DNA from: Mycolicibacterium stellerae | GTDB lineage: Bacteria > Actinomycetota > Actinomycetes > Mycobacteriales > Mycobacteriaceae | DNA: 64,000 nt | Direction of reading: 5' to 3' | NCBI RefSeq assembly: GCF_003719305.1 | Contig: NZ_RARC01000003.1 | Coordinates: forward strand, 310,001 to 374,000 | Part shown: piece by piece, positions 24,835-34,105 of the stretch | Layout of the letters: each line of letters begins with the position of its first letter | Position numbering within the stretch: the first letter of the stretch is position 1 | Notes under the pieces: model-generated | The model's input: the letters and a program-made list of their open reading frames with translations, nothing else | What the model was told of the DNA's origin: nothing | The model's database searches: none | Translations under genes and position numbers: made by a program

Positions 24835-25844
24835 GTCGATGCACCCCTGCCTGGTGAGGGGCGAACCTCGAAGACTTCGGACAGCGGTTTGCGTGGGGTG
24901 GCGGCAGGCTCCTCGTCCGCCACGGGCGCCCGTCCGATCCTGATCAGTAGCTGCGGGGTGCCACGCTGGCCTGTCAGCTCCCTGACGATCTCGCGGCTTT
25001 GTGCGAGCTCGGTCATGTGGGTGAGCGTGCAGGTCGCCAATCCGGCTGCCGTGCACTCGAGAAGCACTGAAGACAGCGCCTCCCCACAGCGCAGCACATC
25101 CAGCCGAGCATCTTCGTGATGGGTGGACAGGACAACGATTCTCGAGCGGTCGAAGTCGACGTGTTCGCCCCCGTTGCCTGCCTTCGACGCTGGAAATGTA
25201 CGACCGACATCGACGTGGCCGGCCACCACCGCGGACGTCAAAGCGGATCTTGGGATCCCATCTCCGGTGTCGGAAGGTGAGGTCCACCAACCCAACTCGG
25301 CGGTGTAGGACGGGTCGTACTCGCGGATCGCTTCTGTGAGGCGCGACGCGTTGGCAAGCGATGGCCGAGCGTGGTCGAGAACCACGTCGAACATCACCTG
25401 GTAGGGAATGACGGTTTGCCGCAGGTAAGTTTCGAATTCCGGCCAGTCGGCCGGAGGCATGAAGGGTCTGCGGTCAGTACGACGCCTGCCAATGGCTGAT
25501 GCGCGCGCCCCGACGTCCTCGGTCGTCGCCATCGCAGAGCTGTGGAAGTCCACCGTCGCCACATGGAGGGGATTGTCGGCGTCGGGGAATCGGTGCACGT
25601 TCGCGTGCCAGCCCGACGCGGCCATGGCCACGGTCAGGTGATCCAACGCAGCACCGCAGCTCAGATAGATCTCGCGGCCTTCCGGGTCCGCCGCTGTCAT
25701 AACCCGTGTCAGGTCCGCGAACAGGTGAAGTGCCGGCCCCTCGGCAACCCAGTGCCACGGCTGGCTGTTGTGCAGAGACGGAGCGCGGCAGGCCAAGCGC
25801 ACGGCTTCCCGGATCACCGCGGAGTCCGGCATCGTCTCGGTCAT
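24831..25844 (-). CDS. Acg-family nitroreductase-like protein (1 of 4)
   Basis: A 337-residue member of the mycobacterial Acg (Rv2032/Rv3131) family, a duplicated nitroreductase fold that may bind and sequester FMN; enzymatic activity is generally not demonstrated. Family hallmarks: CRAPSLHNSQPW near residue 20, SCGAALDHL, RRTDRRPF, and the C-terminal RCGEALSSVLLECTAAGLA. Start ATG 25844 (MTETMP) chosen over 25877. It diverges from cydA across a 184-base gap with a 13/14 DosR-like box. Its 3' end is coupled to the acyl-CoA synthetase gene. Confidence 0.9.
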   Translation of the reverse strand: MTETMPDSAVIREAVRLACRAPSLHNSQPWHWVAEGPALHLFADLTRVMTAADPEGREIYLSCGAALDHLTVAMAASGWHANVHRFPDADNPLHVATVDFHSSAMATTEDVGARASAIGRRRTDRRPFMPPADWPEFETYLRQTVIPYQVMFDVVLDHARPSLANASRLTEAIREYDPSYTAELGWWTSPSDTGDGIPRSALTSAVVAGHVDVGRTFPASKAGNGGEHVDFDRSRIVVLSTHHEDARLDVLRCGEALSSVLLECTAAGLATCTLTHMTELAQSREIVRELTGQRGTPQLLIRIGRAPVADEEPAATPRKPLSEVFEVRPSPGRGAST

Positions 25845-25912
25845 TCCACATGCCTTTGGTCGACGGGTCGGTATCACCGTTCACTCTTGTGCATCCGGCC
25901 AGCCGCCGGTTG

Positions 25913-25948
25913 CAGGCCAAAGCCCCCGCATTGAGGGACTTTGGTCCC
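25913..25948. promoter_or_regulatory. Strong DosR-like box pair between nitroreductase and cydA
   Basis: GGGACTTTGGTCCC at 25935-25948 matches the consensus at 13 of 14 positions, one of the two best in the window; CAGGCCAAAGCCCC at 25913-25926 (9 of 14) starts 22 bases earlier. The near-palindromic box lies 91 bases from the leftward nitroreductase and 81 bases from cydA, so it could drive both. Confidence 0.75.
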
Positions 25949-26028
25949 CAGCGTCCGCTGCGCTGCGCAACTACGTTTCGTTCAGCGCCAAATGCATTGG
26001 CGACTAACCAGCGCGGGAGAAACTGCTG

Positions 26029-27477
26029 ATGAATGTCTTGGACCTGTCACGATGGCAGTTCGGTATCACCACCGTCTATCACTTCATCTTCGTTCCGCTG
26101 ACCATCGGACTGGCACCGCTGCTGGCGATCATGCAGACGGCCTGGGTCGTGACAGACAATCCTGCGTGGTACCGGCTGACCAGGTTCTTCGGCAAGCTGT
26201 TCCTGATCAACTTCGCCCTCGGAGTGGCTACCGGCATCGTGCAGGAGTTCCAGTTCGGGATGAACTGGAGCGAGTACTCACGCTTCGTCGGCGACATCTT
26301 CGGCGCCCCGCTTGCCATGGAAGGCCTTGTCGCGTTCTTCTTCGAGTCGACGTTTATCGGCCTGTGGATATTCGGATGGGATCGTCTTCCGAAAAGGGTC
26401 CACCTCACCTGTATCTGGATCGTGGCGTTCGGGGTGAATGCCTCGGCATTCTTCATCATTTCGGCCAACTCTTTCATGCAGCATCCGGTGGGCGCGCACT
26501 TCAATCCCGCGACCGGTCGCGCCGAGCTCACCAGCATCTGGGCGCTGTTCACCAACAACACGGGCCTCGCCGCGTTCGCGCATGTGATTGCCGGCTCATT
26601 GTTGACCGCGGGAACGTTCGTGGCAGGCATCAGCGCCTGGTGGATGGTCCGCGCGAAGAGCGGAGACGATGCAAGGACGATGTACCGGCCCGCGAGCATC
26701 CTGGGCTGTGTGGTGGCGGTGTTGGCGACCGGCGCGCTGCTCTTCACAGGAGACACCCAGGGCAAGCTGATGTTCGTCCAGCAGCCGATGAAGATGGCCT
26801 CCGCGGAGTCGTTGTGCCACACCGAAACCGACCCCGACTTCTCCATTCTGACTGTCGGCACGCACAATAACTGCGATAGCGTGACGCACGTTCTCGATGT
26901 GCCTACGGTGCTTCCGTTCCTGGCGGAAGGGAAGACCAGCGGCGTCACCCTCAAGGGTGTTAACGACCTACAGAGGGAATACCAAACTCGTTTCGGCCCA
27001 GGGGATTACCGCCCCAACCTTTTCGTCAGTTACTGGGCGTTCCGGGCAATGATCGGATTGTTGTTGATCCCGGTGCTGTTCGCTCTGACGGTACTGTGGG
27101 CGACCCGCGGTGGGCGCACACCCGAATCGAAATGGCTCGCGTGGTTCGCCCTGTTGGCGATCCCCATGCCGTTTCTGGCCAACAGCGCGGGCTGGGTGTT
27201 CACCGAGATGGGCCGCCAACCGTGGATCGTCGCGCCGAATCCGACCGGCGATCCGATGGTGCACCTGACGGTGCAGCAGGGGGTGTCCGACCACAACGCC
27301 GCGACCGTCATCGTGTCACTGGTCACCTTCACCGCGATCTACGCGGTGCTTGCGGTGATCTGGTTCTACTTGATGAAGCGCTACACCGTCGAGGGTCCGC
27401 AGGAACACGACTCCGAGTTGGCGCCAGCCACCACTCCCGGCGACGACGACGTCGCTCCGCTGTCGTTCGCGTACTGA
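26029..27477 (+). CDS. cydA: Cytochrome bd oxidase subunit I
   Basis: Subunit I of the high-affinity quinol oxidase in the plasma membrane, 482 residues with nine helices. Haem-ligand histidines are in TTVYHFIF near residue 18 and AAFAHVIAG near 185, and the methionine ligand is in the NSAGWVFTEMGRQPWIV stretch that also forms the quinol region. The Q-loop is of the short type. A GGGAG ribosome site precedes ATG 26029. First gene of cydA-cydB-cydD-cydC, all in tight succession. CydAB sustains respiration at very low oxygen; the DosR-like box upstream fits induction by hypoxia. Confidence 0.96.
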   Translation: MNVLDLSRWQFGITTVYHFIFVPLTIGLAPLLAIMQTAWVVTDNPAWYRLTRFFGKLFLINFALGVATGIVQEFQFGMNWSEYSRFVGDIFGAPLAMEGLVAFFFESTFIGLWIFGWDRLPKRVHLTCIWIVAFGVNASAFFIISANSFMQHPVGAHFNPATGRAELTSIWALFTNNTGLAAFAHVIAGSLLTAGTFVAGISAWWMVRAKSGDDARTMYRPASILGCVVAVLATGALLFTGDTQGKLMFVQQPMKMASAESLCHTETDPDFSILTVGTHNNCDSVTHVLDVPTVLPFLAEGKTSGVTLKGVNDLQREYQTRFGPGDYRPNLFVSYWAFRAMIGLLLIPVLFALTVLWATRGGRTPESKWLAWFALLAIPMPFLANSAGWVFTEMGRQPWIVAPNPTGDPMVHLTVQQGVSDHNAATVIVSLVTFTAIYAVLAVIWFYLMKRYTVEGPQEHDSELAPATTPGDDDVAPLSFAY

Positions 27478-27499
27478 CCTACGAAAGGACCTGACACTC

Positions 27500-28540
27500 A
27501 TGGGCTTACAGGAATTCTGGTTCATTCTCGTCGCGGTGCTGTTCTTGGGCTTCTTCATCCTGGAGGGCTTCGACTTCGGGGTCGGCATGCTGATGGAGCC
27601 GTTCGGACGGGTGGCCACCGGCGATCCCGAACAGCACCGGAGGGCAGTGTTGAACACCATCGGGCCGGTGTGGGACGGCAACGAAGTCTGGCTGCTGACC
27701 GCGGGCGGGGCCATGTTCGCGGCCTATCCGGGCTGGTATGCCACCGTTTTCTCCACGCTGTATCTGCCACTGCTTGTCATCCTTTTCGGGATGATCGTCC
27801 GGGTCGTCGCCATCGAGTGGCGAGGCAAGATCGACGACCCGCGGTGGCGTCGCTGGGCGGATCTCGCGATCGCCGTCGGTTCATGGCTGCCCGCCGTGCT
27901 GTGGGGAACCGCGTTCGCCATCCTGGTGCAGGGGCTTCCCATCGACGCCGACAATCATGTGCAGTTGTCGGTCACCGACGTGCTGAATGTCTATACGTTG
28001 CTCGGCGGGTTGGCCACGTGTGGATTGTTCCTGCTACACGGTGCGGTGTACGTGGCGCTGAAAACCGAAGGCCCCGTGCGCGATGACGCGTTTCGGTTCG
28101 CGGTGTGGCTGTCGATTCCCGTGGTGGTCCTCGTCGGTGCGTTCGGAGTGTGGACCCAATTGGCGCACGGAAAGACTTGGACGTGGCTGTTGCTGGCCGT
28201 GGCTGTGATCGCGCTCCTGACGGCGGTCGGACTGATGCGGTCGGGCCGTGGCGAGGGTCGGGCGTTCGTCGCGACGACCACGGTGGTGGCCGCGGTGGTG
28301 GTGATGCTGTTCGGCTGCCTCTATCCCAACCTGGTGCCGTCGACCATCGACCCGGCATACAGCCTGACCATCTACAACGCGTCGTCAAGTCACTACACGT
28401 TGACCGTCATGACCTGGGCGGCGGTGCTGACCGCACCGGTGGTGGTCGGATATCAGGCGTGGTCGTATTGGGTGTTCCGGCAGCGGATCTCGGCGCATCG
28501 CATCCCGTCTTCGGTCGGCTTGGCAACCCGCGCGTCATGA
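27500..28540 (+). CDS. cydB: Cytochrome bd oxidase subunit II
   Basis: A 346-residue membrane subunit with eight or nine helices. The start GLQEFWFILVAVLFLGFF followed by EGFDFGVG is diagnostic of CydB, and GPVWDGNEVWLL forms the second conserved region. It pairs with CydA to form the oxidase. It starts 22 bases after cydA with ribosome site GAAAGGA, and its stop overlaps the cydD start (ATGA). Confidence 0.96.
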   Translation: MGLQEFWFILVAVLFLGFFILEGFDFGVGMLMEPFGRVATGDPEQHRRAVLNTIGPVWDGNEVWLLTAGGAMFAAYPGWYATVFSTLYLPLLVILFGMIVRVVAIEWRGKIDDPRWRRWADLAIAVGSWLPAVLWGTAFAILVQGLPIDADNHVQLSVTDVLNVYTLLGGLATCGLFLLHGAVYVALKTEGPVRDDAFRFAVWLSIPVVVLVGAFGVWTQLAHGKTWTWLLLAVAVIALLTAVGLMRSGRGEGRAFVATTTVVAAVVVMLFGCLYPNLVPSTIDPAYSLTIYNASSSHYTLTVMTWAAVLTAPVVVGYQAWSYWVFRQRISAHRIPSSVGLATRAS

Positions 28541-30195
28541 GCCGCACCGGCGGTCCTGTCGATCCACGCTTGATGCGCAGGAGCGTCTCGATGCGTCGTT
28601 TCCTGGCGGCGACGGTGGCGGCAGGCGCGGCGACGACCGGCCTGACGATCGCGTCGGCGATCGTGCTCGCGCACATCGTCGCCGGTGTTATCACCGATCC
28701 GGCGAAGCGCAGCCCACACGTGTGGACGACGGCCCTTGCGGTGCTCGCGGTGCTCTGGATCGCCCGCGCCGCGGTGAGCTGGGCCGGCGTCCGATTGAGT
28801 CAGCGCGGGGCGACGGCGGTCATCACCGAGCTCGGCGGCCAACTCCTGCATGACGTCACGAATCGGTCGCCTCGCGAAGCCGCGGCCGACCGGGACGAAG
28901 CGGGCGCCGTCATCACTCGCGGCCTGGACGCATTGCGACCGTACTTCACCGCCTATCTGCCTGCGCTGGTCCTCTCCGCGCTGCTCACCCCGGCGGCGGT
29001 CGTCGTCATCTCCGTCTACGACCTTCGGTCTGCCCTGATCGTTGCGGTGGCGCTGCCGTTGGTTCCGCTGTTCATGATCCTGATCGGATTGGCGACGCGC
29101 GACCGATCCGCCGCAGCATTGGCGGCGATGGGTGTGCTCCAAGCGCGGCTGCTCGATCTGGTGGCGGGGATCCCCACATTGCGCGCCTTGGGTCGTGCCA
29201 GTGGACCGGCCGCGCGAATCGCGGAAATCAGTGCCGCGCATCGCAGGACGACGATGTCGACACTGCGGATCGCCTTCCTTTCGGCCTTGGTGCTGGAGTT
29301 GATCGCCACCCTCGGTGTCGCGCTGGTCGCCGTGAGCGTAGGTCTGCGTCTGGTGTATGGCGAGATGAGCCTTGTGGCAGGACTCACGGCACTGCTGCTC
29401 GCACCGGAAGTCTTCTGGCCGCTGCGGCGCGTCGGTGTCGAGTTCCACGCCGCTGCCGCTGGAAAGGCCGCTGCGGAAAGGGCTTTCGAACTTCTCGACG
29501 AGTCGCCAGAGCCACCGGCGGATTCGTCGACAGTCGATGCGAGGGGCGCTCGAATCGAGATCGACGGGCTCAGTGTGGCAGGCCGCGACGGGGTGCGCCC
29601 GCATGGCTTGTGCGCAGACATCGAGCCGGGCCGCATCACGGTGCTCGCCGGGCCCAATGGCTCGGGAAAAAGCACGGCCCTGCAAGCAATTCTGGGAATT
29701 ATCGAACCGACGTCGGGCTGTGTGCGGGTGGCTGGTGTGGATGTGGCGTCGCTGCAACCCCGGCAGTGGTGGTCCCAGGTCGCGTGGTTGGCGCAGCGTC
29801 CCGCCTTGATCGCAGGCTCTGTCGCAGAGAACCTCAACCTGTTCGGCGAACTGAATGATCCGCTGGGCGCCTGCGCGCAAGCCGGTTTCGACGAGGTGAT
29901 CGCCGGGCTACCCGACGGCCTGCTCACGGTGCTCGGACCGGGCGGGGTCGGGCTGTCCGCCGGCCAGCGCCAACGGCTCGGCCTTGCCCGGGCGCTGGGC
30001 TCGCGGGCACCCGTGTTGCTCTTGGACGAACCGACCGCGCATCTCGATGCCGAGAACGAGCAGCGCGTGCTTGCGGCGCTGGCGCAGCGGGCCGACGCGG
30101 GGACGACCGTTGTCCTGACGGGGCACCGTCGCGCGGTCCTGGATGCGGCCCACTCAGTGGTGATGGTGGGGGAGGGCGCTGATGTCTACCGCTGA
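28537..30195 (+). CDS. cydD: Cysteine/glutathione-type ABC exporter subunit CydD
   Basis: A 552-residue ABC exporter half with six N-terminal helices and a C-terminal ATPase: Walker A GPNGSGKST, signature GLSAGQRQRLGLARAL, Walker B PVLLLDEPTAHLD, switch His in TGHRRA. CydDC exports thiols and is needed for cytochrome bd assembly. Start ATG 28537 overlaps the cydB stop; the open frame further upstream only shadows cydB. The 3' end overlaps cydC by 14 bases. In some mycobacteria CydD and CydC are fused or adjacent; here they are separate genes. Confidence 0.93.
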   Translation: MSRTGGPVDPRLMRRSVSMRRFLAATVAAGAATTGLTIASAIVLAHIVAGVITDPAKRSPHVWTTALAVLAVLWIARAAVSWAGVRLSQRGATAVITELGGQLLHDVTNRSPREAAADRDEAGAVITRGLDALRPYFTAYLPALVLSALLTPAAVVVISVYDLRSALIVAVALPLVPLFMILIGLATRDRSAAALAAMGVLQARLLDLVAGIPTLRALGRASGPAARIAEISAAHRRTTMSTLRIAFLSALVLELIATLGVALVAVSVGLRLVYGEMSLVAGLTALLLAPEVFWPLRRVGVEFHAAAAGKAAAERAFELLDESPEPPADSSTVDARGARIEIDGLSVAGRDGVRPHGLCADIEPGRITVLAGPNGSGKSTALQAILGIIEPTSGCVRVAGVDVASLQPRQWWSQVAWLAQRPALIAGSVAENLNLFGELNDPLGACAQAGFDEVIAGLPDGLLTVLGPGGVGLSAGQRQRLGLARALGSRAPVLLLDEPTAHLDAENEQRVLAALAQRADAGTTVVLTGHRRAVLDAAHSVVMVGEGADVYR

Positions 30196-31894
30196 GACGC
30201 TGCGCGCCGCGTTGACATTGCTCCGGCCGCGGATGGGACGGTTCCTGCAGGCCGTCTTTTTTGGTGCCGCATCGCTGGGAAGCGCGCTCGCGCTCGCCGC
30301 CCTGTCGGCGTGGCTGATCACGCGCGCCTGGCAGATGCCTCCCGTCCTCGACCTCGGCGTGGCGGTGGTCGCGGTTCGTGCTCTCGGGATCTCGCGAGCG
30401 ATCTTCGGATACTGCCAACGGCTGGCCAGCCACGACAGCGCATTGCGTTCGGCAGGCTCCATGCGCGAACGGCTCTACGACCGGTTGGCTCGTGGGCCCG
30501 TCGACAACGCGATGCGTCTGCGCAGCGGACAGCTCGTCACGCGGCTCGGCGGCGACGTCGACCAGTTGTCAGACCTGCTGGTGCGGGCGGTGCTGCCGAT
30601 CGCCGTGGCCGGGGTGCTCGGGGTCACCGCTGTGGCGGCGGTGGCCACGATATCGCCGACGGTGGCCGCCCTGCTGGCCGCGTGTTTGGCCGTGGCGGGG
30701 ATCGCGGCGCCGTGGCTGGCAGGCCGCGCCGTCGTGTCGAGTGAGCGCCTGGCCGCGCAGCACCGCCAAGAGCGCGACATCGCGGCGATGACCGCGCTCG
30801 AGCACGCCGATCAGCTGCGGGTAGCCGGCCGATTGCCCGCCGTCATCGCCGATGTCGCTACACGCCAGACGGAGTGGGGTCGCGTCGAAGACGCGGCAGC
30901 ACGGCCGGCCGCGCTCGCGGCAGCAGCTCAGGCGTTGGCGATCGGGGTCGCGGTAGTCGGCGCGACGGTAGCCGGAATCAGCCTGTCGACCGTGGCCGCA
31001 CCCACGACAGTCGCCGTGCTGATGCTGTTGCCGCTGTCGGCGTTCGAGGCTACGGGTGCGTTGCCCGCCGCGGCCGTGACATTGGTTCGGGCCCGCCTTT
31101 CGGCTCAGCGACTGACCGAACTCGTTGCGCCACCGCGCCACACCATCGCCAAGCAGGCAAAGAGCGCCCCTCCGGCGAGCCAGCGGCTCGAAGCGCGCGC
31201 GCTGGTCAGTGGATTCTCGGAGTCGACGGAAATCGGACCACTGGACCTCAACCTGCCGACAGGGGCACGGATAGCGGTGGTCGGACCGAGCGGCGCAGGG
31301 AAGACGGCGCTGCTCATGACGCTGGCCGGGCTACTCGCCCCACGCAACGGTGTGGTGGAACTCGGCGGGACGTCGCTGGATGCCATGGCCGAGGATGAAT
31401 TGCGTTCGTGGGTAACATATTTTGCCGACGATGCGCATGTCTTCGCCACCACCGTTGGCGACAACCTGCGGGTCGCCCGCGGTGCCGCGACCGACGGTGA
31501 ACTCATGGACGCCCTGAGCCGCGTGGGACTGTCGGAGTGGGTCCGCGCATTGTCCGACGGTTTGAGGACGATCCTCGTCGGCGGCGCAGATGCGCTGTCG
31601 GCCGGGCAGCGTCGGCGACTGCTGCTCGCCAGGGCGCTGCTCGTGTCCAGCCCGATCATCGTGTTGGACGAGCCGACCGAGAACCTAGACGCCGCAGACT
31701 CCGATGCGTTCCTGCGGGCTCTGCTCTCCAATGAGGGCGACCTCTTCAACGCGTCGCGCACGGTGGTCGTGGCCAGCCACCAATTGCCCGCCGACCTTGC
31801 ATGCCTGCGGCTGGCAATCACCCCCGAAGGCCGAAAGAATCTGTCGTCGAGTACCTTTGACCCTTCGGAAAGGCGAGTCCGGCAACCAGTCTGA
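30182..31894 (+). CDS. cydC: ABC exporter subunit CydC
   Basis: A 570-residue partner of CydD with six helices (opening ALTLLRPRMGRFLQAVFFG) and a C-terminal ATPase: Walker A GPSGAGKTA, signature ALSAGQRRRLLLARAL, Walker B PIIVLDEPTENLD, switch His in VASHQLP. The heterodimer sits in the plasma membrane. It begins inside the last 14 bases of cydD, so translation is coupled, and is the last cyd gene. The next gene starts 5 bases later and may be on the same transcript. Confidence 0.93.
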   Translation: MSTAETLRAALTLLRPRMGRFLQAVFFGAASLGSALALAALSAWLITRAWQMPPVLDLGVAVVAVRALGISRAIFGYCQRLASHDSALRSAGSMRERLYDRLARGPVDNAMRLRSGQLVTRLGGDVDQLSDLLVRAVLPIAVAGVLGVTAVAAVATISPTVAALLAACLAVAGIAAPWLAGRAVVSSERLAAQHRQERDIAAMTALEHADQLRVAGRLPAVIADVATRQTEWGRVEDAAARPAALAAAAQALAIGVAVVGATVAGISLSTVAAPTTVAVLMLLPLSAFEATGALPAAAVTLVRARLSAQRLTELVAPPRHTIAKQAKSAPPASQRLEARALVSGFSESTEIGPLDLNLPTGARIAVVGPSGAGKTALLMTLAGLLAPRNGVVELGGTSLDAMAEDELRSWVTYFADDAHVFATTVGDNLRVARGAATDGELMDALSRVGLSEWVRALSDGLRTILVGGADALSAGQRRRLLLARALLVSSPIIVLDEPTENLDAADSDAFLRALLSNEGDLFNASRTVVVASHQLPADLACLRLAITPEGRKNLSSSTFDPSERRVRQPV

Positions 31895-31898
31895 TGGT

Positions 31899-32258
31899 AT
31901 GTCAGATTGCCATCATCACGACGTACTCATCCAGCTCGGATCTGAGCACCGCGCACTGCGGCGGCTCATACCCGACGTCTACCGCGGCTTCGCCGCCATG
32001 TCGGACGCGGCACTCACAGAGGGCGCGCTGAGTTGCAAGGTCAAGGAGCTGATGGCGATGGCCATCGGAGTTGTGCACGGCTGCGACGGGTGCATCGCAT
32101 CGCATGCCAGGGGCGCCGCCCGCAATGGCGCGACGGCGCAGGAGGCTGCAGAAGCCATCGGCGTCAGCATCCTGATGCACGGCGGCCCGGCCACGATCTA
32201 TGGCGCTCGAGCGCTGGCGGCGTTCAACGAGTTCGCCCAAGACCGGGTGGGTTCGTAA
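31899..32258 (+). CDS. AhpD/carboxymuconolactone-decarboxylase family protein
   Basis: A 119-residue all-helical protein of the AhpD-like group. The redox motif is HGCDGCIASH (C-x2-C followed by His three residues on), the catalytic pattern of alkylhydroperoxidase-type proteins, preceded by SCKVKELMAMAIG. An N-terminal HHH run (MSDCHHHDV) is unusual. It starts 5 bases after cydC and may work in thiol or peroxide control linked to the bd oxidase, though this is inference from position. No CMD ring-cleavage pathway genes are near. Confidence 0.82.
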   Translation: MSDCHHHDVLIQLGSEHRALRRLIPDVYRGFAAMSDAALTEGALSCKVKELMAMAIGVVHGCDGCIASHARGAARNGATAQEAAEAIGVSILMHGGPATIYGARALAAFNEFAQDRVGS

Positions 32259-32304
32259 GGGGTTCTACAACCGGTCTCATGTACGCAGATTGAAAGTGGG
32301 AGTC

Positions 32305-32757
32305 ATGAAAAGCAATGTCGGACAACGAACCAGAGCCTTCGCCCGCGTACTCGGACCGTTCTTTACCATCATCACCGTCGTGGTGATACTGCGTGCGTCG
32401 GATATGCGACAGCTGCTGACGGAGTTCACCGCGAGCGACGTGTGGCCCTGGGTGACAGGTGCCTTCATCCTGATGGGTGGCATCGCCATCGTTGCGTTCC
32501 ATCAGTACTGGCGAGGAGCACCCGCGATCATCGTCTCGGTGCTCGGGTGGCTACTCGTGGTGCGTGGAATTCTGCTCATAGCCTTTCCGAATGTCTTTGC
32601 TTCCGTGGCTGATCGAATGGTCGGTGCGACAGGCGCATGGACGGTCGCCTATATACTGATGGCTCTGATCGGGCTGTATCTGACGTACGTCGGGTGGAGG
32701 CCGGGCAAGCAGGACGATGAGTTGCACATCAGCATCGACCTCCCTCGTGCTGCCTGA
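32305..32757 (+). CDS. Small four-helix membrane protein, unknown function
   Basis: A 150-residue protein with four hydrophobic helices: FFTIITVVVILRA, WVTGAFILMGGIAIVAF, AIIVSVLGWLLVVRGILLIAF and VAYILMALIGLYLTYVGW. I do not recognise a family with an assigned role. ATG 32305 is preceded by a weak GGGAG. It follows the AhpD-like gene by 46 bases and overlaps the acyltransferase gene by up to 41 bases, so it probably belongs to the cyd-distal transcript. Confidence 0.65.
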   Translation: MKSNVGQRTRAFARVLGPFFTIITVVVILRASDMRQLLTEFTASDVWPWVTGAFILMGGIAIVAFHQYWRGAPAIIVSVLGWLLVVRGILLIAFPNVFASVADRMVGATGAWTVAYILMALIGLYLTYVGWRPGKQDDELHISIDLPRAA

Positions 32758-34072
32758 CCGGACAGGTTCACCGCGTGAATTGTCGGCGGACCTGTACCGT
32801 GTGTGCGCTGTCGGCGTCATCGTCATCGGGCACTGGCTCGCCGCTGCTGTGGTCTATCGGAACGGCGGTTTCGTCAGGGAGAACCCGTTGATCGAATTGC
32901 CATGGACGCACTGGCTTACCTGGATCTTCCAAGTCGTGCCGGTGTTCTTCATCGTGGCCGGCTATGCGGGCGCGGCGTCATGGACGCGCCGAGCCGAGGC
33001 GTCCTACGGTGACTGGCTCGGCAAGCGGTTGCGCACGGTCCTCGGTCCGACTTCGGCATACGTGTTGGTCGCTCTGGTCGCCGTCGGCGCCGCCGCTCTT
33101 GCCCATGTGGATGCGTCCACCGTGGCGATGAGCGGATGGGCGGTGGCGATGCACCTGTGGTTCATCCCGGTGTATGTCGTGGTGCTCGCGATGACGCCCG
33201 TCGCGGTGGCCGCACATCGGCGGTGGGGACTGCTTGCATCGGTGGCGCTGAGCATCGTCGTTGTGGCGGTGGACGCTGTCAGTGTCAGTGGCGTGCTGCC
33301 CGCCATCGGTTGGCTCAACAACCTGTTCTGCTGGCTGGCGCTCTTCCAGATCGGTGTTGCGTGGTTCTTCGGGGCCCTGCAGGGCAGTCGAGCGGTTGCG
33401 CTGGCCGTGGCCGGTGGCGCCGTTGCTGCTGTGGCGGTCGGTTTCGGCCCCTATCCGGTGAGTTTGATCGGCGTCCCCGGCCAGGTTGTACAGAACAGCG
33501 CACCACCGAGCGTCGTGATGCTGGCACTCGGGCTCTGGCAGGCCGGCACGCTGATCGCCATTGCTCCCGCGGTGACGCGTTGGCTGCGCCGCTCGGCTCT
33601 GCGGCGCCCGTTGGCCGCGGCCAACAAGCGGGTCATGGTGGTCTATCTGTGGCACATGATCGCCGTCGTCATAGTTGCCGTCGTGGTGTACCCGGCGGGT
33701 CTGTTTCCTGTGCCGACGCTGGGGACGGGCCCATGGTGGCTTTCGCGCTTGCTCTGGGTGGCGGTACTCGCAGTGGTGACTGCCGGCGTATTGCTGCTCG
33801 TCGGATCCGCCCGGTCGGTTTTCGCAGGCAGTTTGGTCTCTGTGCCGACACGCCTGCCGGGCAGGTACGCAGCTCCGATGGTCCTCGTCGGGGCGGGATT
33901 GGTGTCGGCTGCGTTGTGGCGCTTCAGCTTGGACGGGTTTGCGCCCTCTGGTCGCTTCGCGCTCGGCACGTCAGTTATCTATCTCGGTGGTCTCGCACTT
34001 GTCGCATTGCAGCCGTTGCGCTGCAATGCAGAAAAGGACGGTCGCCGCGGGTCTAGGGCCTTAAGTCCGTAG
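32717..34072 (+). CDS. Acyltransferase-3 family membrane protein
   Basis: A 451-residue integral membrane protein with about ten helices, of the acyltransferase-3 group that O-acylates cell-envelope glycans. The first helix holds DLYRVCAVGVIVIGHWL, where the Arg and His typical of the family's active site lie on one face. SWTRRAEASYGDWLGKRLRTVL is a typical cytoplasmic loop. The start may be ATG 32717 (41-base overlap with the previous gene) or GTG 32747 (11-base overlap). Its last codons contain a DosR-like box (34056-34069) that belongs to the next gene. The acceptor is unknown. Confidence 0.75.
   Translation: MSCTSASTSLVLPDRTGSPRELSADLYRVCAVGVIVIGHWLAAAVVYRNGGFVRENPLIELPWTHWLTWIFQVVPVFFIVAGYAGAASWTRRAEASYGDWLGKRLRTVLGPTSAYVLVALVAVGAAALAHVDASTVAMSGWAVAMHLWFIPVYVVVLAMTPVAVAAHRRWGLLASVALSIVVVAVDAVSVSGVLPAIGWLNNLFCWLALFQIGVAWFFGALQGSRAVALAVAGGAVAAVAVGFGPYPVSLIGVPGQVVQNSAPPSVVMLALGLWQAGTLIAIAPAVTRWLRRSALRRPLAAANKRVMVVYLWHMIAVVIVAVVVYPAGLFPVPTLGTGPWWLSRLLWVAVLAVVTAGVLLLVGSARSVFAGSLVSVPTRLPGRYAAPMVLVGAGLVSAALWRFSLDGFAPSGRFALGTSVIYLGGLALVALQPLRCNAEKDGRRGSRALSP
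34035..34069 (+). promoter_or_regulatory. DosR-like boxes inside acyltransferase 3' end
   Basis: GGGCCTTAAGTCCG at 34056-34069 matches at 12 of 14 positions and lies 37 bases before the small gene at 34106. A weak partner, AGGACGGTCGCCGC at 34035-34048 (8 of 14), starts 21 bases earlier. Both are within the coding end of the preceding gene. Confidence 0.7.
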
Positions 34073-34105
34073 TGTCGCCGTCCGCCCAACGACCAAGCTT
34101 TTCGC

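Noticed and set aside
28453..29880. 475-codon leftward frame opposite cydD
   Set aside because: Antisense of a clear ABC transporter; Arg/Asp/Gln-rich with no motif.
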